Of a stretch of 64,000 nucleotides of DNA, positions 45,704 to 54,817 are shown one piece after another (the first letter of the stretch is position 1; every line of letters starts with the position of its first letter). The notes beneath the pieces were generated by a model. The model worked only from the letters and a program-made list of their open reading frames with translations, was not told where the DNA came from and did not search any database. The stretch covers positions 2,227,678-2,291,677 of the forward strand of contig NC_018081.1 of assembly GCF_000271405.2 (NCBI RefSeq), given 5' to 3'. The DNA comes from Enterococcus hirae ATCC 9790 (GTDB taxonomy: Bacteria; Bacillota; Bacilli; Lactobacillales; Enterococcaceae). The position numbers and the translations under genes are program-made.

Positions 45704-46184
45704 ATGGGAATAGGACCATCAACTAAAGAAACTTCGATGCACCTTTTTAAAGATCCTTTACTGGATGTTTTAAGCAAAGATCCTGACATTGATTTCCAAG
45801 GTGTTATTATTATTGGCACACCTCAAAGCAATGAAATGAAGCATCTAGTCGGACAACGAACAGCTACTTGGCTAGAAGCGATGGCTACAGATGGCGTTGT
45901 TTTATCAACAGATGGTTGGGGAAATTCAGACATCGATTTTGCCAATACCCCTAGAAGAAATAGGTTGTCGTGGCCTCAGTGTTATTGGGCTCAAATTTAT
46001 TGGGAAACAAGCCAAGTTTGTCGTAGAAAATGATTATACAAAATATGTGCTGGATTTTAATAAATCACAAGCAGGGATTGAAACGGAAGTGGTTGGAGAA
46101 AATACGATCACTTTCTATGATGCAGTTAAAGCGCTCGCTTTTATAAAACTAAAGATGCGTAAAGATAATCAAAAATTGAAGTAA
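45704..46184 (+). pseudogene. prdE: PrdE, paralogue of the C-terminal part of PrdA, frameshifted
   Basis: From ATG 45704 (GGGGA upstream) the frame reads MGIGPSTKETSMHLF, aligning to PrdA just after its cleavage point, then through DGWGNSDIDFANT. An extra C in the C4 run at 45948-45951 throws it out of frame. With C3 it continues as LEEIGCRGLSVIGLKF, exactly like PrdA HMEEIGKRGIKVVG, to TAA at 46182 (about 160 residues, the clostridial PrdE size). As written, translation stops at 46031. No classical programmed frameshift signal is evident, so it is a mutation or a sequencing error. Confidence 0.8.
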
Positions 46185-46212
46185 CGTGGAGGTTAGTATG
46201 AAAGTATAAAAA

Positions 46213-47214
46213 ATGATATCAGTAGTAGATACCCATACAGCTGGTGAAGCCGCTCGGTTAATTGTAGGAGGCATTCCTAAATTTCATGGAAAAACGATGG
46301 CGGATAAAAAAATATACCTGGAAACACAAGCAGATGATTTACGTAAAATGCTAATGCATGAACCACGAGGGCATAAAAATATGTTCGGGGCTTTTATTTG
46401 TGAACCGGTTCATGATGAGGCAGACTACGGGATTATTTTCATGGATTCTGGTGGCTATTTAAATATGTGCGGTCACAACACCATTGCGGCAATGACAGCA
46501 GCTGTAGAATTGGGCTGGGTAGATGTAGGAGAAGGCACCCGTGTGGTTAAAGTAACGCAAGATACACCTGCGGGGATTGTTTGCGGAGAGGTTCGTCTGG
46601 ATGAAGATTACTCTGCGGAATCAGTCTCTTTTGAAAACGTGGAATCCTTTCTATATAAAGAAAATGTGGCAGTGAATGTGCCCGATATTGGGACAGTTCA
46701 TGTGGATATTTCTTTTGGCGGAAGTTTTTTTGCCATATTAAAAGCCGAAGAAGTAGGTTTAACCATTGAACCGAAGAATGCGTCAAAATTTACTGAAGTG
46801 GGGCTAAAAATTCGCGAAGCGATTAATCAAACGATTGAGATCCAACATCCTCGGTTAAAACATATTAACACCGTTGATTTAGTCGAATTTTATGGTCCTG
46901 CTAAAAGTCCTGAAGCTACTTATCAAAATGTCGTGGTATTCGGGGATGGACAAGTTGATCGTTCACCTTGCGGAACGGGAACGAGTGCTAAATTAGCAAC
47001 TTTGTATGCAAAAAATGAGTTGAAAATTGGTGAAAGTTTTGTTTATGAAAGTATTTTAGGAACGATGTTTAAGGGAGAAATTACAAAGGAAACACGTGTA
47101 GGAAACTATCAAGCGATTATTCCCAAAGTGACGGGATCTGCTTATATTACAGGATTTAATCAATTCCTTGTCGATCCTAAAGACTCATTAAAAAATGGAT
47201 TTTTACTTGATTAA
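46213..47214 (+). CDS. prdF: Proline racemase
   Basis: This 333-residue enzyme interconverts L- and D-proline, feeding the reductase. The first catalytic cysteine is in SGGYLNMCGHNTIAAMTAA and the second in DRSPCGTGTSAKLA, the racemase pair; VDTHTAGEAARLIVGG and LMHEPRGHKNMFGAF are family-typical. ATG 46213 is the only start giving the full frame, but GGAGG (46189-46193) is spaced for the ATG at 46198, which stops after three codons (ATG AAA GTA TAA). That TAA may be a point mutation in the original fourth codon. Confidence 0.9.
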   Translation: MISVVDTHTAGEAARLIVGGIPKFHGKTMADKKIYLETQADDLRKMLMHEPRGHKNMFGAFICEPVHDEADYGIIFMDSGGYLNMCGHNTIAAMTAAVELGWVDVGEGTRVVKVTQDTPAGIVCGEVRLDEDYSAESVSFENVESFLYKENVAVNVPDIGTVHVDISFGGSFFAILKAEEVGLTIEPKNASKFTEVGLKIREAINQTIEIQHPRLKHINTVDLVEFYGPAKSPEATYQNVVVFGDGQVDRSPCGTGTSAKLATLYAKNELKIGESFVYESILGTMFKGEITKETRVGNYQAIIPKVTGSAYITGFNQFLVDPKDSLKNGFLLD

Positions 47215-47330
47215 AATACACGGTATAACCATCCAAAGTGTGAATTGAATTCTCTAGTCCTAGCCATTAACAGATGGTTACATAAAAAATGATGGGTTAG
47301 TAAAACTCTGCTTACTATTAAGGAGGTATC

Positions 47331-48203
47331 ATGGTACAACTACTGTTGGGTTTATTAAGCGTTTTATTACTCTATTTCTTATTCTTTTTTGTTCTCGACT
47401 TACTTGCAAATAAAGGAAATTGGGGTGGAGGAAATTATCTTATTTCTGGAACAATTGGGTTAATTACCGATTTTTTAGATACATTAGGGATTGGTAGTTT
47501 TGCGCCAACAACCATGTTACTAGAATTTACCAAGCAATTAGATAACGATCGACAATTACCAGGAACGCTCAATGTGGCACACTCTATTCCGGTAATCATT
47601 GAAGCTTTTATTTTCATTACTGTTGTTAAAGTATCACCTATTACTCTGTTTTCATTAGTTGCAGCAGCAATTGTGGGTTCGTTTGTGGGTTCGAAAACAG
47701 TCAGTAAGCTACCTGAAAAAAAGGTGCAGTTTTTTATGGGACTTGCTCTGATTGTGACAGCAATTTTAATGGGGCTAAAACAAGCTGGAATGCTGGATCT
47801 CTTAGGCTCTGGAAATGAAGCGACTGCTTTAACAGGTCTTAAGCTAATCATCGGCGTCATCGGTAATTTCCTCTTAGGTGCATTAATGACGATTGGCGTA
47901 GGTTTATATGCACCATGTATGGCATTAGTATACATGTTGGGGTTAAGTCCGCTTGTTGCTTTTCCTATTATGATGGCTTCTTGCGCAGGATTGATGCCCG
48001 TTGCTTCAGGTAACTTTATTAAATCTGGTGATTATGCGCGTAAAGTTAGTTTGGCAATTACGATTGGTGGAGTGATTGGGGTAATTATTGCTGTTAAATT
48101 TGTCACAAGCTTAGATTTGAATATGCTGACTTGGGTAATCATTGCTGTAATTATTTACTCAGGAATTACATATATGCGAAAAGGAATGTTTTCTAAAAAA
48201 TAG
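47331..48203 (+). CDS. TauE/SafE family membrane permease
   Basis: This 290-residue polytopic protein of the sulfite exporter TauE/SafE (DUF81) family has about eight helices and internal repeat symmetry, with GSFVGSKTVSKLPEKKVQFFMG as the family marker after the first half. Relatives move sulfite, sulfonates or other small anions. It lies between prdF and the sel genes with AAGGAGG before ATG 47331. Export of 5-aminovalerate or import of a selenium or sulfur oxyanion are possible roles; sequence does not decide. Confidence 0.8.
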   Translation: MVQLLLGLLSVLLLYFLFFFVLDLLANKGNWGGGNYLISGTIGLITDFLDTLGIGSFAPTTMLLEFTKQLDNDRQLPGTLNVAHSIPVIIEAFIFITVVKVSPITLFSLVAAAIVGSFVGSKTVSKLPEKKVQFFMGLALIVTAILMGLKQAGMLDLLGSGNEATALTGLKLIIGVIGNFLLGALMTIGVGLYAPCMALVYMLGLSPLVAFPIMMASCAGLMPVASGNFIKSGDYARKVSLAITIGGVIGVIIAVKFVTSLDLNMLTWVIIAVIIYSGITYMRKGMFSKK

Positions 48204-48229
48204 AAAAGCTTAATCTAGTAGCAAAATGT

Positions 48230-48269
48230 GAAGGAGTGGAAAGAACTGTACAGCCACTTCTTCATTTTT
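48230..48269 (+). terminator. Terminator of the prd operon
   Basis: GAAGGAGTGG and CCACTTCTTC pair with one G-U around 14 bases and are followed by ATTTTTA. It separates prd-tauE from the sel genes. Confidence 0.8.
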
Positions 48270-48408
48270 AGTACACCAAACTAGCATAGTTATTTTAATG
48301 ATTTGCCCGCTATTTTCTGATTGTTGGTGTAACTATAGAAAATGGAACAGTAAGCGGCAGAGGAAAAGTCATCAATTATTACACTATATGAAAAGGAAGT
48401 GGATGCCA

Positions 48409-49452
48409 ATGAAAAAAGAAATCGAACAATTAATTATTTGTGGTGGATGTAACGCTAAGATTGGTCCTGGAAATCTAGGGAATATTCTAGCAGACCTCCC
48501 TAAATCCCAAGATGAAAAATTGTTAGTGGGCTTTGATGCAACAGATGACGCAGCCGTTATTAAATTGACCGATGAATTAGCAGTTATTCAAACGTTAGAC
48601 TTTTTTCCTACTATGGTGACAGATCCTTATTTATTTGGCAAAATTGCTGCTGCCAATGCGATGAGTGATGTTTATGCGATGGGAGGGGATGTATTATCTG
48701 CCTTAAATATTGTTGCTTTTCCTGAAGAAAAAGAACTACAGGTTTTAAAAGAGATTTTAAGAGGTGGGGCTGAAAAAGTTCAAGAAGCAGGTGGAATCTT
48801 ATCAGGTGGGCACTCAATCCATGACCGTTCAGTCAAATATGGACTTTCTGTAACTGGCACAATTCATCCAAACAATATTTACAAAAATAATACTTGTCAA
48901 GAAGGAGATCACTTAATCTTAACAAAACCTCTAGGTGTAAGCATTATCACCATTGGTTATAGCGCCGGGGCAATAACCAAAGAAGGGTTTGCCAAAGCAA
49001 CAAAAAGTATGGAAACCTTAAATAAATATGCGATGGCTATCATCAGAAAATATCCAATCACTAGTTGTACCGACGTAACAGGATTTGGGTTAGCAGGACA
49101 TCTTCATGAAATGTTACATGACAATTTTTCAGCTGAAATCTATTCAGAAAAACTGCCATTTTTTGAAGAAGCTTATGAAGGAGCAAAAGCCTTTCTTTTT
49201 ACTGCTGGAGGACAACGAAACCGAAATTTTATGGAAAAAAAGATGGCCTTTTATGTCGATGACTTAGGGATCGAAGAGTTGCTATATGATCCACAGACAT
49301 CTGGAGGATTATTGGTAAGTATCCCAGCTAAAGAAGCAAAAAAATTAGAAGAAGAGCTGAAATCAGCCAATATCTTAGCCAAAGATTTTGGCGTTGTTAC
49401 GAAAAAAAGACAGCAGAAATCATGGTTTATTAAGAAAAAATTGTTCGATTAG
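48409..49452 (+). CDS. selD: Selenide, water dikinase (selenophosphate synthetase)
   Basis: This 347-residue enzyme makes selenophosphate from selenide and ATP for SelA. The N-terminal CGGCNAKIG carries the catalytic Cys14 and Lys17 (Cys instead of Sec). ATP and Mg sites are [43 protein letters not shown] and [11 protein letters not shown]; the C-terminal [16 protein letters not shown] is a SelD signature. ATG 48409 gives the family N terminus, with ATG 48403 as an alternative; the longer upstream frame is not credible. It opens the sel operon. Confidence 0.93.
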   Translation: MKKEIEQLIICGGCNAKIGPGNLGNILADLPKSQDEKLLVGFDATDDAAVIKLTDELAVIQTLDFFPTMVTDPYLFGKIAAANAMSDVYAMGGDVLSALNIVAFPEEKELQVLKEILRGGAEKVQEAGGILSGGHSIHDRSVKYGLSVTGTIHPNNIYKNNTCQEGDHLILTKPLGVSIITIGYSAGAITKEGFAKATKSMETLNKYAMAIIRKYPITSCTDVTGFGLAGHLHEMLHDNFSAEIYSEKLPFFEEAYEGAKAFLFTAGGQRNRNFMEKKMAFYVDDLGIEELLYDPQTSGGLLVSIPAKEAKKLEEELKSANILAKDFGVVTKKRQQKSWFIKKKLFD

Positions 49453-49501
49453 TCTAACAAACTGATCCCATGATTAACTACACATGGAAAGGAGAATCAA
49501 A

Positions 49502-50101
49502 ATGGTTAAAATTAACGCATTGGGAAAAGTATGTCCCCTTCCAGTGATTGAAACAAAGAAAGCTTTGGAAGAAAACGATACAGTAGAAACAACTGTCGAT
49601 AATGAGATTGCTGCACAAAATCTAAAAAAAATGGCGGGACAACTAGGTTATGATTATCAAGTAGAGCAAAATGATGCACAATCGTTTACTGTACGTATCT
49701 CCAAGAAAAAAGGAGAGGTAGCTTCTATTTATGAACAAGAACTTACAAGAGAAAATGATATTGAAGACAATTATATAGTTATTGTCGACACGAATACGAT
49801 GGGGCAAGGGTCGAAAGAATTAGGGAAACAATTATTAAAAATGTTTATTTATTCTTTAACCGAACAACCTGATTTGCCCGAAAAAATCATTTTCTACAAT
49901 GGTGGGGTCCATTTAGTAAGCGACAACTCGGATTCCTTGGAGGATTTACAGATTCTTGCGGAAAATGGGATAGAAATTTATGCTTGTGGAGCCTGTCTTA
50001 ACTATTATAATCTCAGTGAAAAATGTAAAGTCGGTGAAGTGACCAATATGTATCATATTATTGAAATGATGCGAAAATCTAAAAAAATCATCAAACCTTA
50101 A
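49502..50101 (+). CDS. yedF: YedF-type selenium metabolism protein (TusA plus DsrE-like)
   Basis: This 199-residue protein has an N-terminal TusA/SirA domain with the reactive cysteine in LGKVCPLPVIETKKAL (Cys about 9) and a C-terminal DsrE-like domain with TMGQGSKELGKQLLKMFIYSL and ACGACLNYYNLSEKCKVGEV. Such proteins are regularly linked to selD and are thought to carry selenium as a perselenide. GGAAAGGAG precedes ATG 49502. The role is inferred from family and neighbours. Confidence 0.85.
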   Translation: MVKINALGKVCPLPVIETKKALEENDTVETTVDNEIAAQNLKKMAGQLGYDYQVEQNDAQSFTVRISKKKGEVASIYEQELTRENDIEDNYIVIVDTNTMGQGSKELGKQLLKMFIYSLTEQPDLPEKIIFYNGGVHLVSDNSDSLEDLQILAENGIEIYACGACLNYYNLSEKCKVGEVTNMYHIIEMMRKSKKIIKP

Positions 50102-50111
50102 GGAGTAAACA

Positions 50112-50369
50112 ATGAAGTCATATGGAGTGGTATTATTTCATTCGACACGTGAAGCAATGAGAGCTGAGCTGATGTGCCAATCAGCTAAACTATCTGTAAG
50201 AATCATTCCTACACCCGAAAAAATATATCTTAGCTGTGGTTTTTCTTTAAAATTTCCGCTAGAAGCTGAAAATCAGATACGTCATATTTTAGCTAAAAAT
50301 AATGTGTCATCAGAAGGTTTTTATAAAGCGCTTCAAGTTGGATTGGATGTAACGTATTACTTATTATAA
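50112..50369 (+). CDS. DUF3343 protein, putative Se/S carrier
   Basis: This 85-residue protein of the DUF3343 family shows YGVVLFHSTREAMRAELMC at the N terminus and the IYLSCGFSLKFPL segment with a conserved cysteine. The family is described as a putative selenium or sulfur carrier and is usually found beside selD, yedF and a cysteine desulfurase, as here. It lies 10 bases after yedF and 12 before selB. Confidence 0.78.
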   Translation: MKSYGVVLFHSTREAMRAELMCQSAKLSVRIIPTPEKIYLSCGFSLKFPLEAENQIRHILAKNNVSSEGFYKALQVGLDVTYYLL

Positions 50370-50381
50370 GGGGTAAAAGAA

Positions 50382-52277
50382 ATGGCAAATATTGTAATTG
50401 GAACAGCTGGGCATATTGATCATGGAAAAACAACATTGATCAAAGCGCTGACTGGAATAGATACTGACACAACAAAAGAAGAAAAAAAAAGGGGCATGTC
50501 GATTAATCTAGGATTTGCTTACTTAAATTTACCAAATCAACAACGTGTGGGTTTCGTAGATGTTCCTGGCCATGAAAAATTTATTAAAAATATGGTTGCT
50601 GGACTACCTGGTCTTAATCTTATTTTATTAGTCATTGATGCTAGTGAAGGAATCATGCCTCAAACAAAAGAGCATATTGATATTTTGAATTTATTAGGAA
50701 TCCACCATTTTTTAATTGTATTAACTAAAATTGATACGATTGATGCTGAATTGAAAGAACTAGTCATCGAAGATATACGTGATCAATTACTTCACACGCC
50801 TTTAGAAAAAGCGGAAATAATTGAAACCGATGCCATTAGCGGAAAAGGGATCAAACAATTACTAAAAAAAATCGAAGCCTACACGGAGCAAACATCAGAG
50901 CAAGTAAGTAGTGGAACACCAAGGTTAAATATCGATCGGGTTTTCAGTGTAAAAGGCTTCGGTACAGTAGTTACAGGCACTTTGTTGGAAGGGGAACTAA
51001 CCGTTGGAGAAAACTGCTATCTCTACCCAAATAAGCGAAAAGTTCGGATAAGAAATCTGCAGGTACATGAAAATAACGTTCAAAAAGCATATGCTGGACA
51101 ACGAACTGCTATCAATTTAGCAAACATTACCCGTGAAGAAGTCACGCGCGGGGATGTTCTATCAACCGCGGATTCTTTAGAGGAAAGCTGGATGTTGGAT
51201 GTTAAGGTAACTTGCTTGGCAGGGACGGATGGGGGAATTAATCTATGGGATCGGGTTAGAGTGTTGATCGGAACAAAAGAAATAATGGCTCGTACTGTTC
51301 CATTAGGATTAGATTGGATTGGGCCAAACGAAGAAGGCTTTTTGCAGTTAAGATTAGAAGAAAAAGTTTCTGTAAAAGAAAAAGATCGTTTTATTCTACG
51401 CTCTTATTCACCCATGCATACGATTGCTGGAGGCGAAGTCTTAAACGCCGTTCCAAAAAAACATCGCCGATTCAAGCAGGCGATTTTAGAAAGCTTAAAA
51501 GCAAAAGAAAATGGCAATCTAAACAGTATGATAATTGATTTTATGTTAAATAAGAAACAGCCATTTACAGTAGAAAAAGAATTGTTGGCCTATCTGGGTG
51601 TCCCTCTTGATCAACTAAGCCATTCATTAGAAGAACTACAGGGAAAAAATCAAATCTTCTTTACCTCTTGTGGGTTTTTACTTTATGAAAGATATCAACA
51701 ATTAGCAGGAAAAGCACAAAAGATCTTAGAAGAGTATCACAAAAAATATCGTCTACGGGATGGTATGCCTTTAGAAGAATTTCGTTCTAAAATACGAAAT
51801 GGCTTGACCGAAAAAGAAGTTTTCGTCTTGATTCAATTATTAAAAAAATTCAACGTAATCAAAGAACAACAGAAACGATTATCTGTTTATGATTTTCAAG
51901 TACAATTTAATAGCTATCAGCAAGTCGCCAAACAAAAAATTGAACGTTACCTAAAAAACAGTGGTTATATGCCGATAAAAAAAGAAGAGTTAGCCCTTTT
52001 AGACAAAAATGCTGAAGAAGTATTGGAAGCTTTAGATGCCACCAGCGCTGTTTTTTTAACCCACGAATATGTTCTATCAGGAAAGATTTACCAGCAAGCT
52101 ATTCAACAAATCCAGACTTATATCAAGAAAAACAAGAAAATGACACTGGCTGATTTTCGTGATATGACAAACTCGAGCCGAAAAGCTTCCATGCTTATTC
52201 TAGAATCAATCGATAAACTTGGCATCACGAAACGAGTAGAAAATTATCGGATTTTAGGGAAACAAGAAGGAGACTAG
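50382..52277 (+). CDS. selB: Selenocysteine-specific elongation factor
   Basis: This 631-residue GTPase brings Sec-tRNA-Sec to the ribosome at UGA codons that carry a SECIS. The GTP site reads GTAGHIDHGKTTL (P loop), DVPGHEKFI (G3) and LTKID (G4). Domains II and III resemble EF-Tu, with VFSVKGFGTVVTGTLLEG, and the C-terminal third holds winged helices that bind the SECIS hairpin. Length is typical. It is the decoding factor for prdB and prdC. Confidence 0.94.
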   Translation: MANIVIGTAGHIDHGKTTLIKALTGIDTDTTKEEKKRGMSINLGFAYLNLPNQQRVGFVDVPGHEKFIKNMVAGLPGLNLILLVIDASEGIMPQTKEHIDILNLLGIHHFLIVLTKIDTIDAELKELVIEDIRDQLLHTPLEKAEIIETDAISGKGIKQLLKKIEAYTEQTSEQVSSGTPRLNIDRVFSVKGFGTVVTGTLLEGELTVGENCYLYPNKRKVRIRNLQVHENNVQKAYAGQRTAINLANITREEVTRGDVLSTADSLEESWMLDVKVTCLAGTDGGINLWDRVRVLIGTKEIMARTVPLGLDWIGPNEEGFLQLRLEEKVSVKEKDRFILRSYSPMHTIAGGEVLNAVPKKHRRFKQAILESLKAKENGNLNSMIIDFMLNKKQPFTVEKELLAYLGVPLDQLSHSLEELQGKNQIFFTSCGFLLYERYQQLAGKAQKILEEYHKKYRLRDGMPLEEFRSKIRNGLTEKEVFVLIQLLKKFNVIKEQQKRLSVYDFQVQFNSYQQVAKQKIERYLKNSGYMPIKKEELALLDKNAEEVLEALDATSAVFLTHEYVLSGKIYQQAIQQIQTYIKKNKKMTLADFRDMTNSSRKASMLILESIDKLGITKRVENYRILGKQEGD

Positions 52278-52278
52278 T

Positions 52279-53403
52279 ATGACTATTTATTTAGATAATG
52301 CAGCTACGACAGTCCAAAAGCCGGTTTGTATGAAACAAACAATCCTAGATGTGCTTGAAAGTGAGAGGTATGGCAACCCAGCTCGTGGCGCTCATAGCTA
52401 TTCCATTCGTGCTTATCAATTAATAGAAATGGCAAGAGATACATTAAAAAATTTTTTTCATACCGGGGATTTATATGAAATTATTTTTTCTGGAAGCGTG
52501 ACTATTGCTCTTAATGCAGTATTAAAAGGGTTCATTCAAGCTGGTGATCATGTATTGACCACAAGTTGGGAACACAATTCCGTGCTGCGACCACTCTATC
52601 AATTAGAAAAACTAGGCGTTTCCTACGACATTATCAGTAGTCATCCGATCACTGGACAGTTGAATTATGAAGAATTTACTGAAAAATTAAACGCAAAAAC
52701 CAAAGTAGTGGTCTGCAATCATGCAAGTAATGTGACAGGGAATCTTTTAGATATTGAATGGATAAAACGTTTTTGCCACAAACATCAGCTGTATTTAATC
52801 TTAGATATTTCTCAAACAGCTGGACATCTACCAATTGACTTAAGTGATGGGAAGGTCGCAGCGGCTTGTTTCACTGGACACAAAGCGTTACATGGACCAC
52901 AAGGAACTGGGGGCATTTGTATTCACAAAAAACTGAAACTTACACCGATAATAACTGGTGGTGATGGTATGAAGTCCTTCTCTAAGGAGCAGCCGGATGA
53001 ATTGCCAGCAATGTTGGAGGCTGGGACAGCAAATGTGCCAGGAATTGCTGGATTAGCAGCCAGTGTAGGTTGGCTAATGTCCCAAGAGACACCATCATTG
53101 GGAAACTACTTCTACCAAGAAGCGACGAAGATTTCAGAATTAACGTTTTATGGTGATTTCACGAAAGAGCATATAGACGTTTTTTCGTTGAATATCAGAT
53201 CTGCAGAATCAGCTTTAATCAGTGACATTCTGTGGGAAGAGTTTGGCATTGCCACACGTTCAGGCTACCATTGTTCACCGCTAATACATCAAGATTTAGG
53301 AACTAAAAATACTGGAACTGTTCGAGTATCCTTATCCCGTTTTACAACAGAAGAAGAAATAGAAAAAACCATAAAGGCGTTGAGAATAATTGCAAAACGA
53401 TAG
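52279..53403 (+). CDS. Class V aminotransferase: cysteine desulfurase / selenocysteine lyase
   Basis: This 374-residue PLP enzyme has YLDNAATTVQKP at the N terminus, the PLP lysine in FTGHKALHGPQGTGG and the catalytic cysteine loop TRSGYHCSPLIHQ. It would release sulfur or selenium from cysteine or selenocysteine, supplying SelD via the YedF/DUF3343 carriers. It begins one base after selB. Whether it prefers selenocysteine cannot be read from sequence. Confidence 0.86.
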   Translation: MTIYLDNAATTVQKPVCMKQTILDVLESERYGNPARGAHSYSIRAYQLIEMARDTLKNFFHTGDLYEIIFSGSVTIALNAVLKGFIQAGDHVLTTSWEHNSVLRPLYQLEKLGVSYDIISSHPITGQLNYEEFTEKLNAKTKVVVCNHASNVTGNLLDIEWIKRFCHKHQLYLILDISQTAGHLPIDLSDGKVAAACFTGHKALHGPQGTGGICIHKKLKLTPIITGGDGMKSFSKEQPDELPAMLEAGTANVPGIAGLAASVGWLMSQETPSLGNYFYQEATKISELTFYGDFTKEHIDVFSLNIRSAESALISDILWEEFGIATRSGYHCSPLIHQDLGTKNTGTVRVSLSRFTTEEEIEKTIKALRIIAKR

Positions 53404-53417
53404 AAAGCAGGTAAACG

Positions 53418-54817
53418 ATGGCTAGAGAAATACAACGACGATTAGCAGATTTGCCTTCAGTGGATCGTTTATTAAAAACTCCTGAATTGCAAATATTAGA
53501 AAAGAAGTATTCTTACGGAGTAGTCAAACAACAGGTACAAAGTGTTTTAGAGCAAACTAGAAAAACTGTTTTAAAAGAAGAATTGTTACCTCCAGCGATT
53601 GAAGAACTCTGTATTCAAGTGATTGAAAAAGTGAAACAACGAACATATTCATTACAAAAAGTAATTAATGGGACAGGTACAATTCTGCATACAAATTTAG
53701 GACGTTCCTTACTTAGTAAGAAAATTGAGGAACAATTAAAGACAATAAGTTTTTCCTATTCAAATTTAGAAATGGATTTAACTAGTGGCAAGAGAGGTAC
53801 TAGATACAATCATTTAACGCATATTCTAAAAAAACTTACTGGAGCAGAAGACGTCTTAGTGGTGAATAATAACGCAGCAGCTATTATGTTAATTCTTGAT
53901 ACTTTGGCTACTGATAAAGAAGTATTGGTTTCTCGAGGGGAACTTGTTGAAATAGGAGGGTCCTTTCGTATCCCAGAGGTAATTACCGAAACAGGTGGGA
54001 AAATTAGAGAAGTAGGGACAACCAATAAAACGCATATTAGAGATTACCAACAGGCTTTGACTTCTGAAACTGGAGCGATTTTAAAAGTCCATACCAGTAA
54101 TTATCGAATCATTGGATTTACAGAAACTCCTTACTTATCAGAGTTAGCTCTCTTAGCACAAAAACATCAAGTCCCGTTAATCAATGATCTGGGTAGCGGT
54201 CTACTCATTGACATGCGACGCTTTGGCTTACCGTATGAACCGACTGTTCGAGAAGTAATCGAGCAAGGGTGTGATGTGGTCTCCTTTAGTGGAGATAAAT
54301 TATTAGGCGGACCACAAGCCGGAATTATCGTAGGTAAAAAAACGTATATTCAGAGGATGAAAGAAAATCAACTACTGCGTGCATTAAGAGTCGATAAAAT
54401 GACTCTAAGTGCATTAGAAGCAACTTTAGAACTTTATCTTGATGAATAAGAAGCCATTCGATCCTTGCCTACTTTGCAAATGCTATCGGATAAGATCGAA
54501 AATTGTTTGAATCGAGCCCAAATATTAGCTGAAAAGTTAAAAAAATCGAGCAACTCGAAGTCTCTATCGAAAAAGATTATAGTACGGTTGGTGGTGGAAC
54601 GTATCCAGAAAGCTTATTACCTACCTATGCAGTAACAGTAAAAAGTAAGCAATGCCATGCGGAAGAACTGCAACGAAGACTAAGAAAAGGAATTGTTCCA
54701 GTGATTAGTCGGGTAAAAAATGAGCGAAACTATTTAGATATGCGCACGATTTTTGAAGAAGAACTTCATCAGGTGTTCGTCAGTTTAGAAAAGATTTTTT
54801 GTGAGGAAATAACATGA
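53418..54817 (+). pseudogene. selA: L-seryl-tRNA(Sec) selenium transferase, disrupted
   Basis: SelA converts Ser-tRNA-Sec to Sec-tRNA-Sec. The first frame (343 residues) shows VINGTGTILHTNLGRSLL, LEMDLTSGKRGTRYNHL, VNNNAAAIMLIL and the PLP lysine in SFSGDKLLGGPQAGI, then meets TAA at 54447. Beyond it the frame continues recognisably (EAIRSLPTLQMLSDKIENCL) until the A7 run at 54539-54545, where one A is missing. With A8 it goes on through IEQLEVSIEKDYSTVGGGTY to TGA 54815, overlapping the next start by ATGA, for about 466 residues in total. So there are two lesions: a stop codon (probably GAA to TAA) and a one-base deletion. The truncated product lacks the C-terminal domain and is probably inactive. 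Confidence 0.85.

Noticed and set aside
45948..45951. Programmed +1 frameshift in prdE
   Set aside because: There is no clear slippery codon with a stop in the A site or stimulatory structure; a simple one-base insertion explains it better.
47435..47935. 166-codon minus-strand frame
   Set aside because: It is antisense to the TauE/SafE gene, has no family features and arises from the codon pattern of a membrane protein.
48298..48408. N-terminal extension of SelD from ATG 48298
   Set aside because: The added residues are cysteine- and arginine-rich noise; ATG 48409 gives the normal SelD N terminus.
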